A stretch of 64,000 bases of DNA from Bradyrhizobium canariense (GTDB lineage: Bacteria > Pseudomonadota > Alphaproteobacteria > Rhizobiales > Xanthobacteraceae). Made by a program: the position numbers and the translations under genes. Where the stretch lies: positions 1 to 64,000 of the forward strand of contig NZ_VSST01000032.1 of assembly GCF_019402665.1 (NCBI RefSeq), written 5' to 3'. Shown here piece by piece: positions 22,977-31,771 of the stretch (within the stretch, counting starts at the first letter, position 1; every line of letters begins with the position of its first letter). A model generated the notes under the pieces. The model saw only the letters and a program-made list of their open reading frames with translations. It had not been told where the DNA came from and ran no database searches.

Positions 22977-24209
22977 CTAGAACCGCTCCGGCCGGTACGG
23001 CGTCGGATCGATCGCGGGCGTTTCGCCGCTCATCATTTCGGCGAGCAGACGCCCGGTCGCGGGTCCCAGCGTAAAGCCCTGGTGGCCGTGGCCGAAGTTC
23101 ATCCAGAGGCCGGGATGGCGTGGGGCGGGGCCGAGCACCGGCAGCATATCGGGCGTGCAGGGGCGGGTGCCGAACCATGGGTCGGGCTCGACCCGCTTGC
23201 CGAGGTCGATCAGCTCGCGCGCGGAGGCTTCCGCGCTGGCGAGCTGCACGGGCGTTGCGAGCGCGTCCAGGCCCGTCAACTCCGCGCCGGTGGTGATGCG
23301 GATACCCTTCGCCATCGGACCCATGGCGTAGCCACCGGCCTTGTCGACCAGCGGCAGATCGAGCGAGGCGCCACCGCTGTAATGCATGTGGTAGCCGCGC
23401 TTGCGCACCAGCGGAATGCGATATCCGAATTTGAGCAGGAGATCGGGCGACCACGGCCCGAGCGTCACCACGGCGTTGGCGGCGTCGACCCGCCCATGGT
23501 CTGTCTTGACCGACCAGCCGGTGGCGGTCTGCTGCAGGCTTTGGGCATCACCGAGCACGATGGCGCCGCCGAGGCGCTCAAACAGATTGGCATAGGCCGT
23601 GACCAGCGCGCCGGGATCAGACACGGTCCAGGTGTCGAGCCAATGGATCGCGCCGGGCAGGTCGTCGCGCAGGACAGGTTCGGCCTTGGCGAGCTCGGCG
23701 CCCGAGAGCGCACGAAACCTCACGCCGAATTCGCGCTGGTCCTCTTCCGCCGCCTTGACGGCAAGATCGAACGAGGCAGCGTCGCGATGCAGGTGCCGGT
23801 ATCCCGCGCGGCGGATCAGATTGTCGGCATGGGCTTCGCGAATGAGGATGTCGTGCTCCGCCGTCGCGTAGGCGATCAGCCGCGCCCAGGCGTCGATCGC
23901 CTCGCGATGCCGCTTCGGCGCCGAATGCCACCAATAGCGGAGCAGGGGTTCGATATGAAGATGAAGAGATGACAGGCTGTAGCGCACGTCGTTGGTGCGG
24001 CCGGTCGCGATCTTCAGGAGCGTGGCGAGGTCGCGCGGCATCGGATAGGGGCGCACCGCTTCCGCCTGGATCATCCCGGCATTGCCGTAGCTGGTCTCAC
24101 GGCCCGGCTCCCTGCGGTCGATCAGCGTGACGGACCAGCCGCGCTGCTGGAGGTGCAGCGCCGCGCTGACGCCGATCATGCCGCCGCCGAGGACGATCGC
24201 GCTTTGCAT
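22977..24209 (-). CDS. FAD-dependent amino acid oxidoreductase (DadA-like)
   Basis: A 410-residue flavoprotein of the DAO/DadA family. ATG 24209 opens the dinucleotide-binding motif GGGMIGVSAALHL (about residues 8-20) and is followed by LIDRREPGRETSYGNAGMI. The centre and C-terminus carry VVTLGPWSPDLL and GTRPCTPDMLPVLG, then FGHGHQGFTLGPATGRLLAEM, which closes the FAD site. Such enzymes oxidise D-amino acids or N-substituted amino acids at the membrane or in the cytoplasm. It is the last gene of an amidase-transporter-oxidoreductase set. The substrate is inferred only loosely. Confidence 0.88.
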   Translation of the reverse strand: MQSAIVLGGGMIGVSAALHLQQRGWSVTLIDRREPGRETSYGNAGMIQAEAVRPYPMPRDLATLLKIATGRTNDVRYSLSSLHLHIEPLLRYWWHSAPKRHREAIDAWARLIAYATAEHDILIREAHADNLIRRAGYRHLHRDAASFDLAVKAAEEDQREFGVRFRALSGAELAKAEPVLRDDLPGAIHWLDTWTVSDPGALVTAYANLFERLGGAIVLGDAQSLQQTATGWSVKTDHGRVDAANAVVTLGPWSPDLLLKFGYRIPLVRKRGYHMHYSGGASLDLPLVDKAGGYAMGPMAKGIRITTGAELTGLDALATPVQLASAEASARELIDLGKRVEPDPWFGTRPCTPDMLPVLGPAPRHPGLWMNFGHGHQGFTLGPATGRLLAEMMSGETPAIDPTPYRPERF

Positions 24210-24226
24210 CGGAAGAAATTCTCCTG

Positions 24227-25453
24227 TCAGGCCGTCTGCGGCATGAGCTTCGGCTGGGCCGTGTTGATGGTTGCGGCGACCACGACTGATAACGCCGTCA
24301 TCGCCACGAGGAAGCCGAAGGCGGCATCGAACGATCCGGTTCCGGTCACGATGAAGCCGATGGCCACGGGGGCGACGAAGCCCGCGCTCTGGCCGCCGAG
24401 ATTGACCATGCCGATGCCGGATCCGATCTGGTCGTCGCGGAGCAGCTTGGTCGGAAGCGCAATCACCGAGGCCAGTACGAAGGATTTGAAGAAATAGACC
24501 ACCGACTGGTAGGTGATCAGCATCGCGATCGTCTCCGCCTTGTACATGGCGTAGAGGAAGATGCCGGTCAATGCGGAGGCGCCGATCAGCAGATATTTTT
24601 CGCGCTCGGCGAAGAACGTCGTCATCACCCAGCCGCCGATCGCGGTCGCGATCGTCGCCATCACGAACGGGATCGGCGCCACGATGCCGACGGTCTTGAG
24701 GTCGAGCCCGCGCTGCTGGAGCAGATAGAGCGGCATCCAGGAATCCAGGCCCTTGTTGACGCAGCTGAGGCCGAACCACACCACCATCAGCTGCCACAGC
24801 AGCGGATTCTTCATGAGCTCGCGCATCGGTGCACGGTTCTCGGCTTTCGTCCCGGACAGGTTCGGATCGTTCGCGCCCGGGCGGCCCAGATACGGGACCA
24901 AGACGAAATAGGCGACCGCGAAGACGATGCCTGCAATGCCGATCGCGTTGAAGGCATGGCGCCAGCCGAGCCAGAGGATCAACGGCGCCATGATCAGCGG
25001 CGCGATCATGCTGCCGGCATAGTTGGACGACAGCAGCAGCGCCGACATCTTCGGCCGGCTGTCCTTCTTGAACACCTCCGCGACGGCGCGGATGCTCGCC
25101 GGCGGGAAGCCGCCCTCGGCGATACCGAATAGGAAGCGGATCGCGATCAGCGAGGTGAGCGACCAGGCAAGGCTCGTGAACGCCGTGAACAGCGACCACA
25201 TCACGATGGTGATGATCACCACATATTTCGATCCGAAGCGGTCGGAGAGCCATCCGCCCGGCACCTGCATCGCGGCGTAGCCGAGGAAGAACGCGCTGAT
25301 GACGATGCCGAGATCTGCGGCCTGGAGGTTGAAGTCCTTGCCGATCTGCGCCAGCGCCAGCGAGATCGCCGCGCGGTCGACATAGGAGATGCAGTAGGCG
25401 ACGTAGAGCAGGACGAATGCGATGACGCTGGTCTTCCTCGGCAATTCCGTCAT
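24227..25453 (-). CDS. MFS transporter, anion:cation symporter (ACS)-like
   Basis: A 408-residue permease with 12 predicted helices. ATG 25453 was preferred over ATG 25465 because GGAG lies six to seven bases before it. Signature segments are YVDRAAISLALAQIGKDF, the loop GWLSDRFGSKYVV, FGIAEGGFPPASIRAVAEVF, and GSGIGMVNLGGQSAGFVAPV. ACS-type carriers import organic anions such as hexuronates, tartrate or phthalate. It lies 17 bases upstream of the FAD oxidoreductase gene and downstream of the amidase gene, so it probably brings in the substrate or product of that pathway. Confidence 0.88.
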   Translation of the reverse strand: MTELPRKTSVIAFVLLYVAYCISYVDRAAISLALAQIGKDFNLQAADLGIVISAFFLGYAAMQVPGGWLSDRFGSKYVVIITIVMWSLFTAFTSLAWSLTSLIAIRFLFGIAEGGFPPASIRAVAEVFKKDSRPKMSALLLSSNYAGSMIAPLIMAPLILWLGWRHAFNAIGIAGIVFAVAYFVLVPYLGRPGANDPNLSGTKAENRAPMRELMKNPLLWQLMVVWFGLSCVNKGLDSWMPLYLLQQRGLDLKTVGIVAPIPFVMATIATAIGGWVMTTFFAEREKYLLIGASALTGIFLYAMYKAETIAMLITYQSVVYFFKSFVLASVIALPTKLLRDDQIGSGIGMVNLGGQSAGFVAPVAIGFIVTGTGSFDAAFGFLVAMTALSVVVAATINTAQPKLMPQTA

Positions 25454-25537
25454 CCTCGTCTCCATCGCGCCGCCAGGGCTGGTTTCGGTCGTTGCCGAGT
25501 TCAGGTCATGCCCGAGTTCTGATCATTCCCACGTTCT

Positions 25538-27034
25538 TCATTCCCAAGTCAGGAAGCCGGGTGCAGCCGAGAGCGGCGGCGCCACGGCAAGCCGGGCCAG
25601 ATCGGGCGCCGGCCGGCACAATTGCGCGTCGCCGGCGAACGCTGCTTCGAGGCTCGCGGCCACCGCGAGCACGGCGGCGTCGCCGCCACGCTGACCGACG
25701 ATCTGCAGGCCGAAAGGCAGCCCGGCTTCATCGAGGCCGAGAGGAATGCTGATGGCGGGATGGCCGGGAAGCGTCACGGCATAAGCGAGCGCCAGCCAAT
25801 GGAAGTAGGATTTCGTTGCTACCCCGTCGATCTCCGCGGGATGCGGCTCCGACCACGGCCGCGGACTAAGCGTGATGGTGGGGCTGATCAGCACGTCGCA
25901 GCTTTCGAAGAAGCTTTGCCAGGCGCGATAGATCCGCGTCTGCGTCGTTGCGGCGCGCGCGTGATCTTCGAGCGTGTAGCCGAGGCCTTCCTCGACATTG
26001 GCGCGGACATTGGGCCCGAGCATCTCGGGCCGCTCCTTGTAGTTCTTGCCGTGCGTCGCCAGGAACATGCCTGCACGCAGCACGGCGAAGGCGTCGTCGG
26101 CACCGGAGCAATCCGGCGTCGCCTCGCGGCACTCGCCAAAGAGCGGTGCAAGCTTGCTCACGCGATGGCGGAACACGCGCCGGATCGCCTGCTCTGTCGG
26201 GGCGAAGCCGAAGTCTTCGGTGAAGGTGAGGCGCAGCCTGCCGAGTTCTGCGGGGCGCGGTACGGCCCAGCGTTCGGCACGCGCGCGCACGGACTCGCCG
26301 GGCAGCGTATAGGCGAGCGGATCGCGGGTATCGTCGCTCGCCATCACCGACAGCATCAGCGCGGTGTCGGTGACATTGCGCGCCATCGGCCCGTCGGTCG
26401 ACAAATTGGACCAGCCGAACACGCGCTTCTCGCTGGCGACGAGGCCGAAGGACGGGCGCATGCCGACAATGCCGGCGAAGCCGGCCGGATTGCGCAAGGA
26501 GCCGCCGGTGTCCGAGCCCGAGGCGAGCGGAGCCATGCCGCAGGCGAGCGCCACCGCCGAGCCGCCGGAGGAGCCGGCCGCCGAGCGCATCGGATCGAAC
26601 GGATTGCCGGTCGCCCCGAACACGGGGTTGCGGGTGTTGCCGCCGGCCGCCCATTCCGGTGTGTTGGTCTTGCCGAAGATGATGGCGCCAGCCGCGCGCA
26701 GCCGTGCCACCGAGCCCTGGTCAGCGAGTGGGACGTTGTCCCTCAGCAACGGACTGCCATAGGTGGTGCGCAGTCGAGCGGTGTCTTGGGTGTCCTTGAT
26801 GAGAACGGGGAGCCCGTGGAGGGCGCCATGATCCTCGCCGCGCAGGATGGCGGCCTCGGCTTCCTTGGCAGCGGCGCGAGCGCCAGGCTCGTCCAGTGTC
26901 ACGACGGCATTGACGGCGGGATTGACGGTGGCGATCCGCGACAGGCACAACTCCAGCAGCTCGACGGGCGAGATGTCCCGGGCGGACAGGCGGCGGCGCA
27001 GCTCAACGGCGCTGGAATCGCAAAGGTCGGACAA
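25538..27034 (-). CDS. Amidase, amidase-signature family
   Basis: A 498-residue hydrolase. The Ser-cisSer-Lys triad is visible: Lys80 in LPVLIKDTQDTA, cis-Ser near 156 in RSAAGSSGGSA, and the nucleophile Ser179 in SGSDTGGSLRNP. The start is uncertain: TTG 27034 has AGGGA six bases upstream; TTG 27040 would add two residues but overlaps that site. The enzyme cleaves a carboxamide to an acid and ammonia or amine in the cytoplasm. It is the first gene of the operon with the transporter and FAD oxidoreductase, and divergent from an XRE-cupin regulator. Confidence 0.9.
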   Translation of the reverse strand: MSDLCDSSAVELRRRLSARDISPVELLELCLSRIATVNPAVNAVVTLDEPGARAAAKEAEAAILRGEDHGALHGLPVLIKDTQDTARLRTTYGSPLLRDNVPLADQGSVARLRAAGAIIFGKTNTPEWAAGGNTRNPVFGATGNPFDPMRSAAGSSGGSAVALACGMAPLASGSDTGGSLRNPAGFAGIVGMRPSFGLVASEKRVFGWSNLSTDGPMARNVTDTALMLSVMASDDTRDPLAYTLPGESVRARAERWAVPRPAELGRLRLTFTEDFGFAPTEQAIRRVFRHRVSKLAPLFGECREATPDCSGADDAFAVLRAGMFLATHGKNYKERPEMLGPNVRANVEEGLGYTLEDHARAATTQTRIYRAWQSFFESCDVLISPTITLSPRPWSEPHPAEIDGVATKSYFHWLALAYAVTLPGHPAISIPLGLDEAGLPFGLQIVGQRGGDAAVLAVAASLEAAFAGDAQLCRPAPDLARLAVAPPLSAAPGFLTWE

Positions 27035-27044
27035 TGCCAATCCC

Positions 27045-27059
27045 TTTCAAAATTTGAAA
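27045..27059. promoter_or_regulatory. Inverted repeat overlapping the amidase ribosome-binding region
   Basis: TTTCAAA (27045-27051) and TTTGAAA (27053-27059) form a perfect 7-bp inverted repeat around one A. It lies 11 to 25 bases upstream of the amidase start, in an AT-rich patch that contrasts with the GC-rich surroundings. A bound repressor there would block initiation. Confidence 0.45.
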
Positions 27060-27243
27060 ACGATTTAGCATATCGGAAAGTGGAGGCCGCGCACCAATAT
27101 TCGTCAGAACCGGCCATTTCATGCACAAATGCTGGTTTGCCCGCCCAAACGGCGGCCAGATGCGGAACCCAGGGCCGGCTTCAGTCGAAAAGATTAGGTG
27201 GATCGATCAAACAATTTTTCGGCCGCCGTGATAACCTTGCTGG

Positions 27244-27927
27244 ATGAGCGAGATCGTGACGACGCCGGAGGGCGCCAACTCCCAGCTGGGCCAATGCCTC
27301 AAGGCTGCCCGCCAGGCGCGGGGGCTGACGCTCAAGCAGGTGGCGGAGCGGACCGGCATGGCGCTGTCGACCCTGTCCAAGGTCGAGAACGGTCTGATGT
27401 CGCTGACCTACGACAAGCTGCTCCAGCTCACCTCCGGCTTGAAGATGGAGATCGCCGAGCTGTTCAATCCGGTGCCCCCGCGTCCCGAGCAGAGCAGACC
27501 GGTCACGGCGCGACGGAGCATCAGCCGCGCCGGGCAGGGGCAGGTGATCACGACCGGATTCTACACCTACACCTATCAATGCACCGATCTGATCGGCAAA
27601 CGCATGGTGCCGATCCTGGCCGAAGTCCGGGCGCGCTCGCTGGAGGAGTTCGGTCCGCTGCTGCGCCACGCCGGCGAGGAATATTTCGTGGTGACGAGCG
27701 GACGCGTTGCCGTCCACACCGAGTTCTACGCGCCGGAGATCCTGGGCGAGGGCGACGGCATTTATCTCGACAGCACCATGGGCCACGCCTACCTCAACGC
27801 CGGCGAAGGGCCTGCTGCGACAGGCGTCTGCCTTTGCACCAGCGAAGCGCCTGACCTCTACGATCAGCTCCGCCGGATCGCATCGCGCGACGTGGCGCCG
27901 ATCGAAGGCGATCCGCCGTCGCACTGA
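27244..27927 (+). CDS. XRE-family regulator with C-terminal cupin sensor domain
   Basis: A 227-residue regulator. Residues about 15-75 hold a helix-turn-helix (LKAARQARGLTLKQVAERTGMALSTLSKVENG), and residues about 135-210 a cupin barrel (RHAGEEYFVVTSGRVAVHTE, EGDGIYLDSTMGHAYLNAG). In related regulators the cupin binds a small effector, often an amino acid or polyamine derivative. It is divergent from the amidase-transporter-oxidoreductase operon and probably controls it. A shared bidirectional terminator follows the gene. Confidence 0.92.
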   Translation: MSEIVTTPEGANSQLGQCLKAARQARGLTLKQVAERTGMALSTLSKVENGLMSLTYDKLLQLTSGLKMEIAELFNPVPPRPEQSRPVTARRSISRAGQGQVITTGFYTYTYQCTDLIGKRMVPILAEVRARSLEEFGPLLRHAGEEYFVVTSGRVAVHTEFYAPEILGEGDGIYLDSTMGHAYLNAGEGPAATGVCLCTSEAPDLYDQLRRIASRDVAPIEGDPPSH

Positions 27928-27949
27928 ACAGCAAAGAGAGCGTGGAACG

Positions 27950-27979
27950 AAAAACGCCCGGCCGAAGCCGGGCGTTTTT
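27950..27979. terminator. Bidirectional terminator between the XRE-cupin gene and rne
   Basis: AAAAACGCCCGGC and GCCGGGCGTTTTT form a perfect 13-bp inverted repeat around the tetraloop CGAA, with a T-run on each strand, between two convergent genes. Confidence 0.92.
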
Positions 27980-27992
27980 GATTGGGGCTCGT

Positions 27993-30900
27993 CTATTCGC
28001 CGCCGCCGAAGCGGCGCGACCACCAGCCGGCGCGACGCGGTGCGGCCGAGGTTTCGCTTGCCGCTGCGGGCGCGGGCTCCGGAGCCGGTGCGGGCGGGGC
28101 AACCGGCTCGGCCGCCTGCGCGATCGGTGCCGGTTCACTCTGGCTGCTCGACAGGAAGCTCACCTTTTCCCGAACCGTCGAACGGCGTCGTGCGGCCTTG
28201 TCGTCGGCGTGCTCTTCGTCCGCGGCAGCAGGAGCCGGCTCAGGCCTGGTCGTTGCCTCAATCCGTGCTTCGGCCCGCGGCTCAGGCTGGGTGACCTGAG
28301 GTTCCGACGTGTGCTCGGCCTGCGCGATCGAGGGCGCAGCCTCGCCGCTAAAACCGTCGAAATCGGCGACTGCATCGGTCGCTTCCGACGGCGCACTGGC
28401 CGCGAGCTCGTCGCCGATGGAGCCGGCGAGACCTTCCTCGCCAGGACCACGACGCCGACGTCCGCCACGGCGACCACGCCGGCGACGGCGATCGGCGCTG
28501 CCCTGCTGCTCGCCACGGGCTCCCTGTTCCTCGCCTTCCTCGCCATCCGGCTCGGCCTCGGCATCCTCTTCGGTTTCGCCGGCCGCCATGGCCGTCTCGG
28601 CAAGAGCGGGAGCGCCATCCTCGCGCGTCTCCTCGTCGCGCGGGCCACCGCGACCGCGGCGGCGACGGCGACGCTTGCGGCGCTGGCCGTCCTGCTCGGT
28701 AGCGGCGTCGCCTGCGGTCTGCTCCTCGGCGAGACCTTCGGTTTCTTCGGTCTCAACCTCGGATTCGGTCTCCGGATCGAACTCCTCGTCGTCATAGGCC
28801 TCTTCGACCAGGGGCGGCGGGCTTGCGGCCGCCTGCGCCGCCAGCAGAGCCTTGGCGGCTTCCAGCGTATGCACCTGCTCGCCGCGGTCGATGACATAGG
28901 CCTGCGGCCCGTTGACGCTCGGGTCGGCGATGACCGACAACGTGACCTTGAAGCCGTTCTCGAGGTCGCGCAGATGGCCGCGCTTGTGGTTCAGCACATA
29001 GAGCGCGACGTCGGTGCGGGTGCGGACCACGAGGTTGTGGGTCGCGCCCTTCATCAGGATCTCTTCGAGGCCGCGCAGCAATTGGAGCGCAACCGAGGAC
29101 ACCGAGCGCACATGGCCGGTGCCACCGCAATGCGTGCAGGGATCGGTCGAGGACTCCAACACGCTGGCGCGGATGCGCTGGCGTGACATTTCGAGCAGGC
29201 CGAAATGCGAGATGCGTCCGACCTGGATCCGCGCGCGGTCCTGCCGGAGGCAATCGGACAGCTTGCGTTCGACCGCGCGGTTGTTGCGCTTCTCGTCCAT
29301 GTCGATGAAGTCGATGACGATCAGACCGGCGAGGTCGCGCAACCGAAGCTGACGCGCGACCTCCTCGGAGGCCTCGAGATTGGTCTTGAGCGCGGTGTCC
29401 TCGATATGATGCTCGCGCGTCGAACGACCGGAGTTGACGTCGATCGAGACCAGCGCTTCGGTCTGGTTGATGACGATGTAGCCGCCGGAGCGCAGTTGCA
29501 CGGTCGGCGAGAACATCGCATCCAGCTGGCTTTCGACGCCCATGCGCGAGAACAGCGGCTGGCCGTCGCGATACTGCTTCACCGCGCTCACATTGGCGGG
29601 CATCAGCATCTTCATGAAGTCGCGCGCTTCACGGTAACCGGATTCACCGGCAACCGAGATCTCGTCGATCTCCTTGTTGTAGAGGTCGCGCAGCGAGCGC
29701 TTGATCAGCGAGCCTTCCTCGTAGACGAGGGTCGGGGCCTGCGACTTCAGCGTCATGTCGCGCACCGTCTCCCACATCCGGATCAGGTACTCGAAATCGC
29801 GCTTGATCTCGGGCTTGGTGCGGGCGGCACCCGCGGTGCGCAGAATGATCCCCATGCCCTCGGGCACATCGAGATCCTGCACCACTTCCTTTAGGCGCGA
29901 ACGGTCCTGCGCGCTCGTGATCTTGCGGCTGATGCCGCCGCCGCGCGCGGTGTTCGGCATCAAGACGGCATAGCGGCCGGCGAGCGAGAGGTAGGTCGTC
30001 AGCGCCGCGCCCTTGTTGCCGCGCTCTTCCTTGACGACCTGCACCAGCATCACCTGGCGGCGCTTGATGACTTCCTGGATCTTGTACTGGCGGCGGGGAC
30101 GGAAGGTGCGCTCCGGCACTTCTTCCAGCACATCGTCGCCGCCGACGGATTCAACGACGTCCTCTTCGGCTTCCTCGTCGTCCTCGTCTTCGCCGTCATC
30201 CTCGGCCGTCGCTTCGGATTCGTGATGCGGAGCCTGCGCGCTCTCGCCGGGGGCGTACACGGCGTCGGCAGGCTCAGCAGCCGACGTCACGGCCTCGGCA
30301 AGATCGTCGGCGTGTACGTCGGAGGCAACCTCCTGCGGCTCGGCAACGGCTTCGGTGGCGACCGCGGGCTCGGCGCCGATCGCTGCGACAGGCGCCGGTG
30401 TCTCGTCGGCATGATCATGGTCGTGATGGTCGTGGTCGCCATGATGATCGTGGTCGTGATGTTCGTGCGCGTCATGATCGTCACCATAGGCATGATGATG
30501 GTCGTCGTGGTCATGCCCTTCGTGGTCATGTGCCTCGTGGTCGTGATGATCGTGGCCTTCGTGCTCGCCGTGATGCTCTGCGCCGGCGTGCAGGTGCTCG
30601 CCCTCGTGCGAAGCGCCTTCGGGCAGGGCCTCGCCCTGGACCTGCCGGGCCGCGGGATCGCTGCCTTCGACGACGTCGCTGCGGACGCGCTCGCCATGGC
30701 TACGGCGGCGGGAATTGCGGTGGCGGGAGCGGCGGCGGCCCTGGGAGCGGTTCTCGCTCTCTTCCTCGGCCTCGCGATGGGCCTGCTCCTCGGCTTCGAT
30801 CAGCGCCTGCCGGTCGGCAACCGGGATCTGGTAGTAGTCGGGATGGATTTCGCTGAAGGCGAGGAAGCCGTGGCGGTTGCCGCCATATTCGACGAAAGCG

Positions 30901-31067
30901 GCCTGGAGCGAGGGTTCGACCCTTGTGACCTTGGCGAGGTAGATATTCCCGCGCAGTTGCTTGCGTTGCGCGGTCTCGAAATCAAACTCTTCGACGCGAT
31001 TGCCGCGGACCACGACGACCCGGGTCTCTTCCGGGTGGGTGGCATCGATCAACATCTTGTTGGGCAT
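27993..31067 (-). CDS. rne: Ribonuclease E with a His/Asp-rich insertion in its S1 domain
   Basis: A 1024-residue endoribonuclease that initiates mRNA decay and processes rRNA. The S1 domain begins at about residue 36 (QLRGNIYLAKVTRVEPSLQ), is interrupted from about 95 to 320, and resumes at YKIQEVIKRRQVMLVQV. The insert holds a basic patch (RRRSRHRNSRRRS), then 29 His in residues 154-219, then an acidic stretch. The catalytic Asp residues lie in VSIDVNSGRST and IVIDFIDM; the zinc-link motif is DPCTHCGGTGH. The C-terminal 350 residues are acidic with Arg-rich patches (RRKRRRRRRGRGG) and probably hold degradosome and RNA contacts. The upstream 700 bases lack genes and may include a long leader. 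Confidence 0.95.
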   Translation of the reverse strand: MPNKMLIDATHPEETRVVVVRGNRVEEFDFETAQRKQLRGNIYLAKVTRVEPSLQAAFVEYGGNRHGFLAFSEIHPDYYQIPVADRQALIEAEEQAHREAEEESENRSQGRRRSRHRNSRRRSHGERVRSDVVEGSDPAARQVQGEALPEGASHEGEHLHAGAEHHGEHEGHDHHDHEAHDHEGHDHDDHHHAYGDDHDAHEHHDHDHHGDHDHHDHDHADETPAPVAAIGAEPAVATEAVAEPQEVASDVHADDLAEAVTSAAEPADAVYAPGESAQAPHHESEATAEDDGEDEDDEEAEEDVVESVGGDDVLEEVPERTFRPRRQYKIQEVIKRRQVMLVQVVKEERGNKGAALTTYLSLAGRYAVLMPNTARGGGISRKITSAQDRSRLKEVVQDLDVPEGMGIILRTAGAARTKPEIKRDFEYLIRMWETVRDMTLKSQAPTLVYEEGSLIKRSLRDLYNKEIDEISVAGESGYREARDFMKMLMPANVSAVKQYRDGQPLFSRMGVESQLDAMFSPTVQLRSGGYIVINQTEALVSIDVNSGRSTREHHIEDTALKTNLEASEEVARQLRLRDLAGLIVIDFIDMDEKRNNRAVERKLSDCLRQDRARIQVGRISHFGLLEMSRQRIRASVLESSTDPCTHCGGTGHVRSVSSVALQLLRGLEEILMKGATHNLVVRTRTDVALYVLNHKRGHLRDLENGFKVTLSVIADPSVNGPQAYVIDRGEQVHTLEAAKALLAAQAAASPPPLVEEAYDDEEFDPETESEVETEETEGLAEEQTAGDAATEQDGQRRKRRRRRRGRGGPRDEETREDGAPALAETAMAAGETEEDAEAEPDGEEGEEQGARGEQQGSADRRRRRGRRGGRRRRGPGEEGLAGSIGDELAASAPSEATDAVADFDGFSGEAAPSIAQAEHTSEPQVTQPEPRAEARIEATTRPEPAPAAADEEHADDKAARRRSTVREKVSFLSSSQSEPAPIAQAAEPVAPPAPAPEPAPAAASETSAAPRRAGWWSRRFGGGE

Positions 31068-31771
31068 GTCTTAACTCTTGGCGGCGGCGGGCGCGATTCA
31101 CCGTGGGCGCCATCAGCGCTGCCGGGTGACGCGACGGTCCACCTGATTCGGGGGTGAGGGGAAGGCCGAAACGCCGTCTCTCGCGCCTTGCCGAACCGGA
31201 CGCCGGAGGACCAAAGTGGCGCGCGGAATTTTCACTCCGCAGCGTCGCGAATGGTCCTTCAGAATTGGTCGGCACAGTCTGGCGCATCAAGCGTCGGCCC
31301 GTATGAAACATTGGGCGGCGGGGCCGCCCCTCAATCAGTTGCTGTTGGCCAGGCATGGCGCGAGCGCGCTCGCCTTGGGTATTACGAACCGCTCCCTTGG
31401 GATTAAGGGACCGGGTAACGGGTCGCGCCGCTGTCAGAACCGTCCCGGAAACGTGGTGGTAACCGGGAACCGTCCGCCGCCGGGGCTTGCCCCGCTCCAC
31501 CTTGCTGCCGCGCACCGCGCTGGACTTAGAGGGGAACGGAAAAACGCTGGAATTCCCAAACCTTGAGAGTTCCGGCGCTGCACCGGGAGGCTGAATGCGA
31601 CACAACCGGAAATATCGGCCGTCAGCATTCCGTACATACGTGGATTGGGCCATCCGTGCAAGGAGCGTCGCACGGCGGTCACAGTCAGCGAGTTTCGCGT
31701 GTCCGTCATTAAGGATCGTTTAACCCTGTGGTTCTATTGCGTTAAAGAGGCTGCTCGGAGGCACGGAATCG
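31068..31771. other. Long gene-poor region between rne and amiC
   Basis: About 700 bases separate the divergent rne and amiC genes. I see no convincing gene on the minus strand. RNase E mRNA in E. coli carries a long autoregulatory 5' leader, so part of this may be rne leader. On the plus strand there is one short open frame with a good ribosome site (31595-31723) and a CCCTT/AAGGG hairpin near 31400. No promoter could be called with confidence. Confidence 0.4.
31595..31723 (+). CDS. Possible 42-residue basic leader peptide upstream of amiC
   Basis: ATG 31595 has GGGAGG five bases upstream, a better ribosome site than that of amiC itself, and the frame ends at TAA 31721-31723, 48 bases before the amiC start. 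The product would be Arg-rich (MRHNRKYRPSAFRTYVDW onward). No family is recognised, and GC-rich DNA often has chance frames of this size. Confidence 0.25.
   Translation: MRHNRKYRPSAFRTYVDWAIRARSVARRSQSASFACPSLRIV

Noticed and set aside
22977..25253. Minus-strand open frame of 758 codons covering two genes
   Set aside because: The part before ATG 24209 overlaps the MFS transporter in another frame on the same strand; it is not a fusion.
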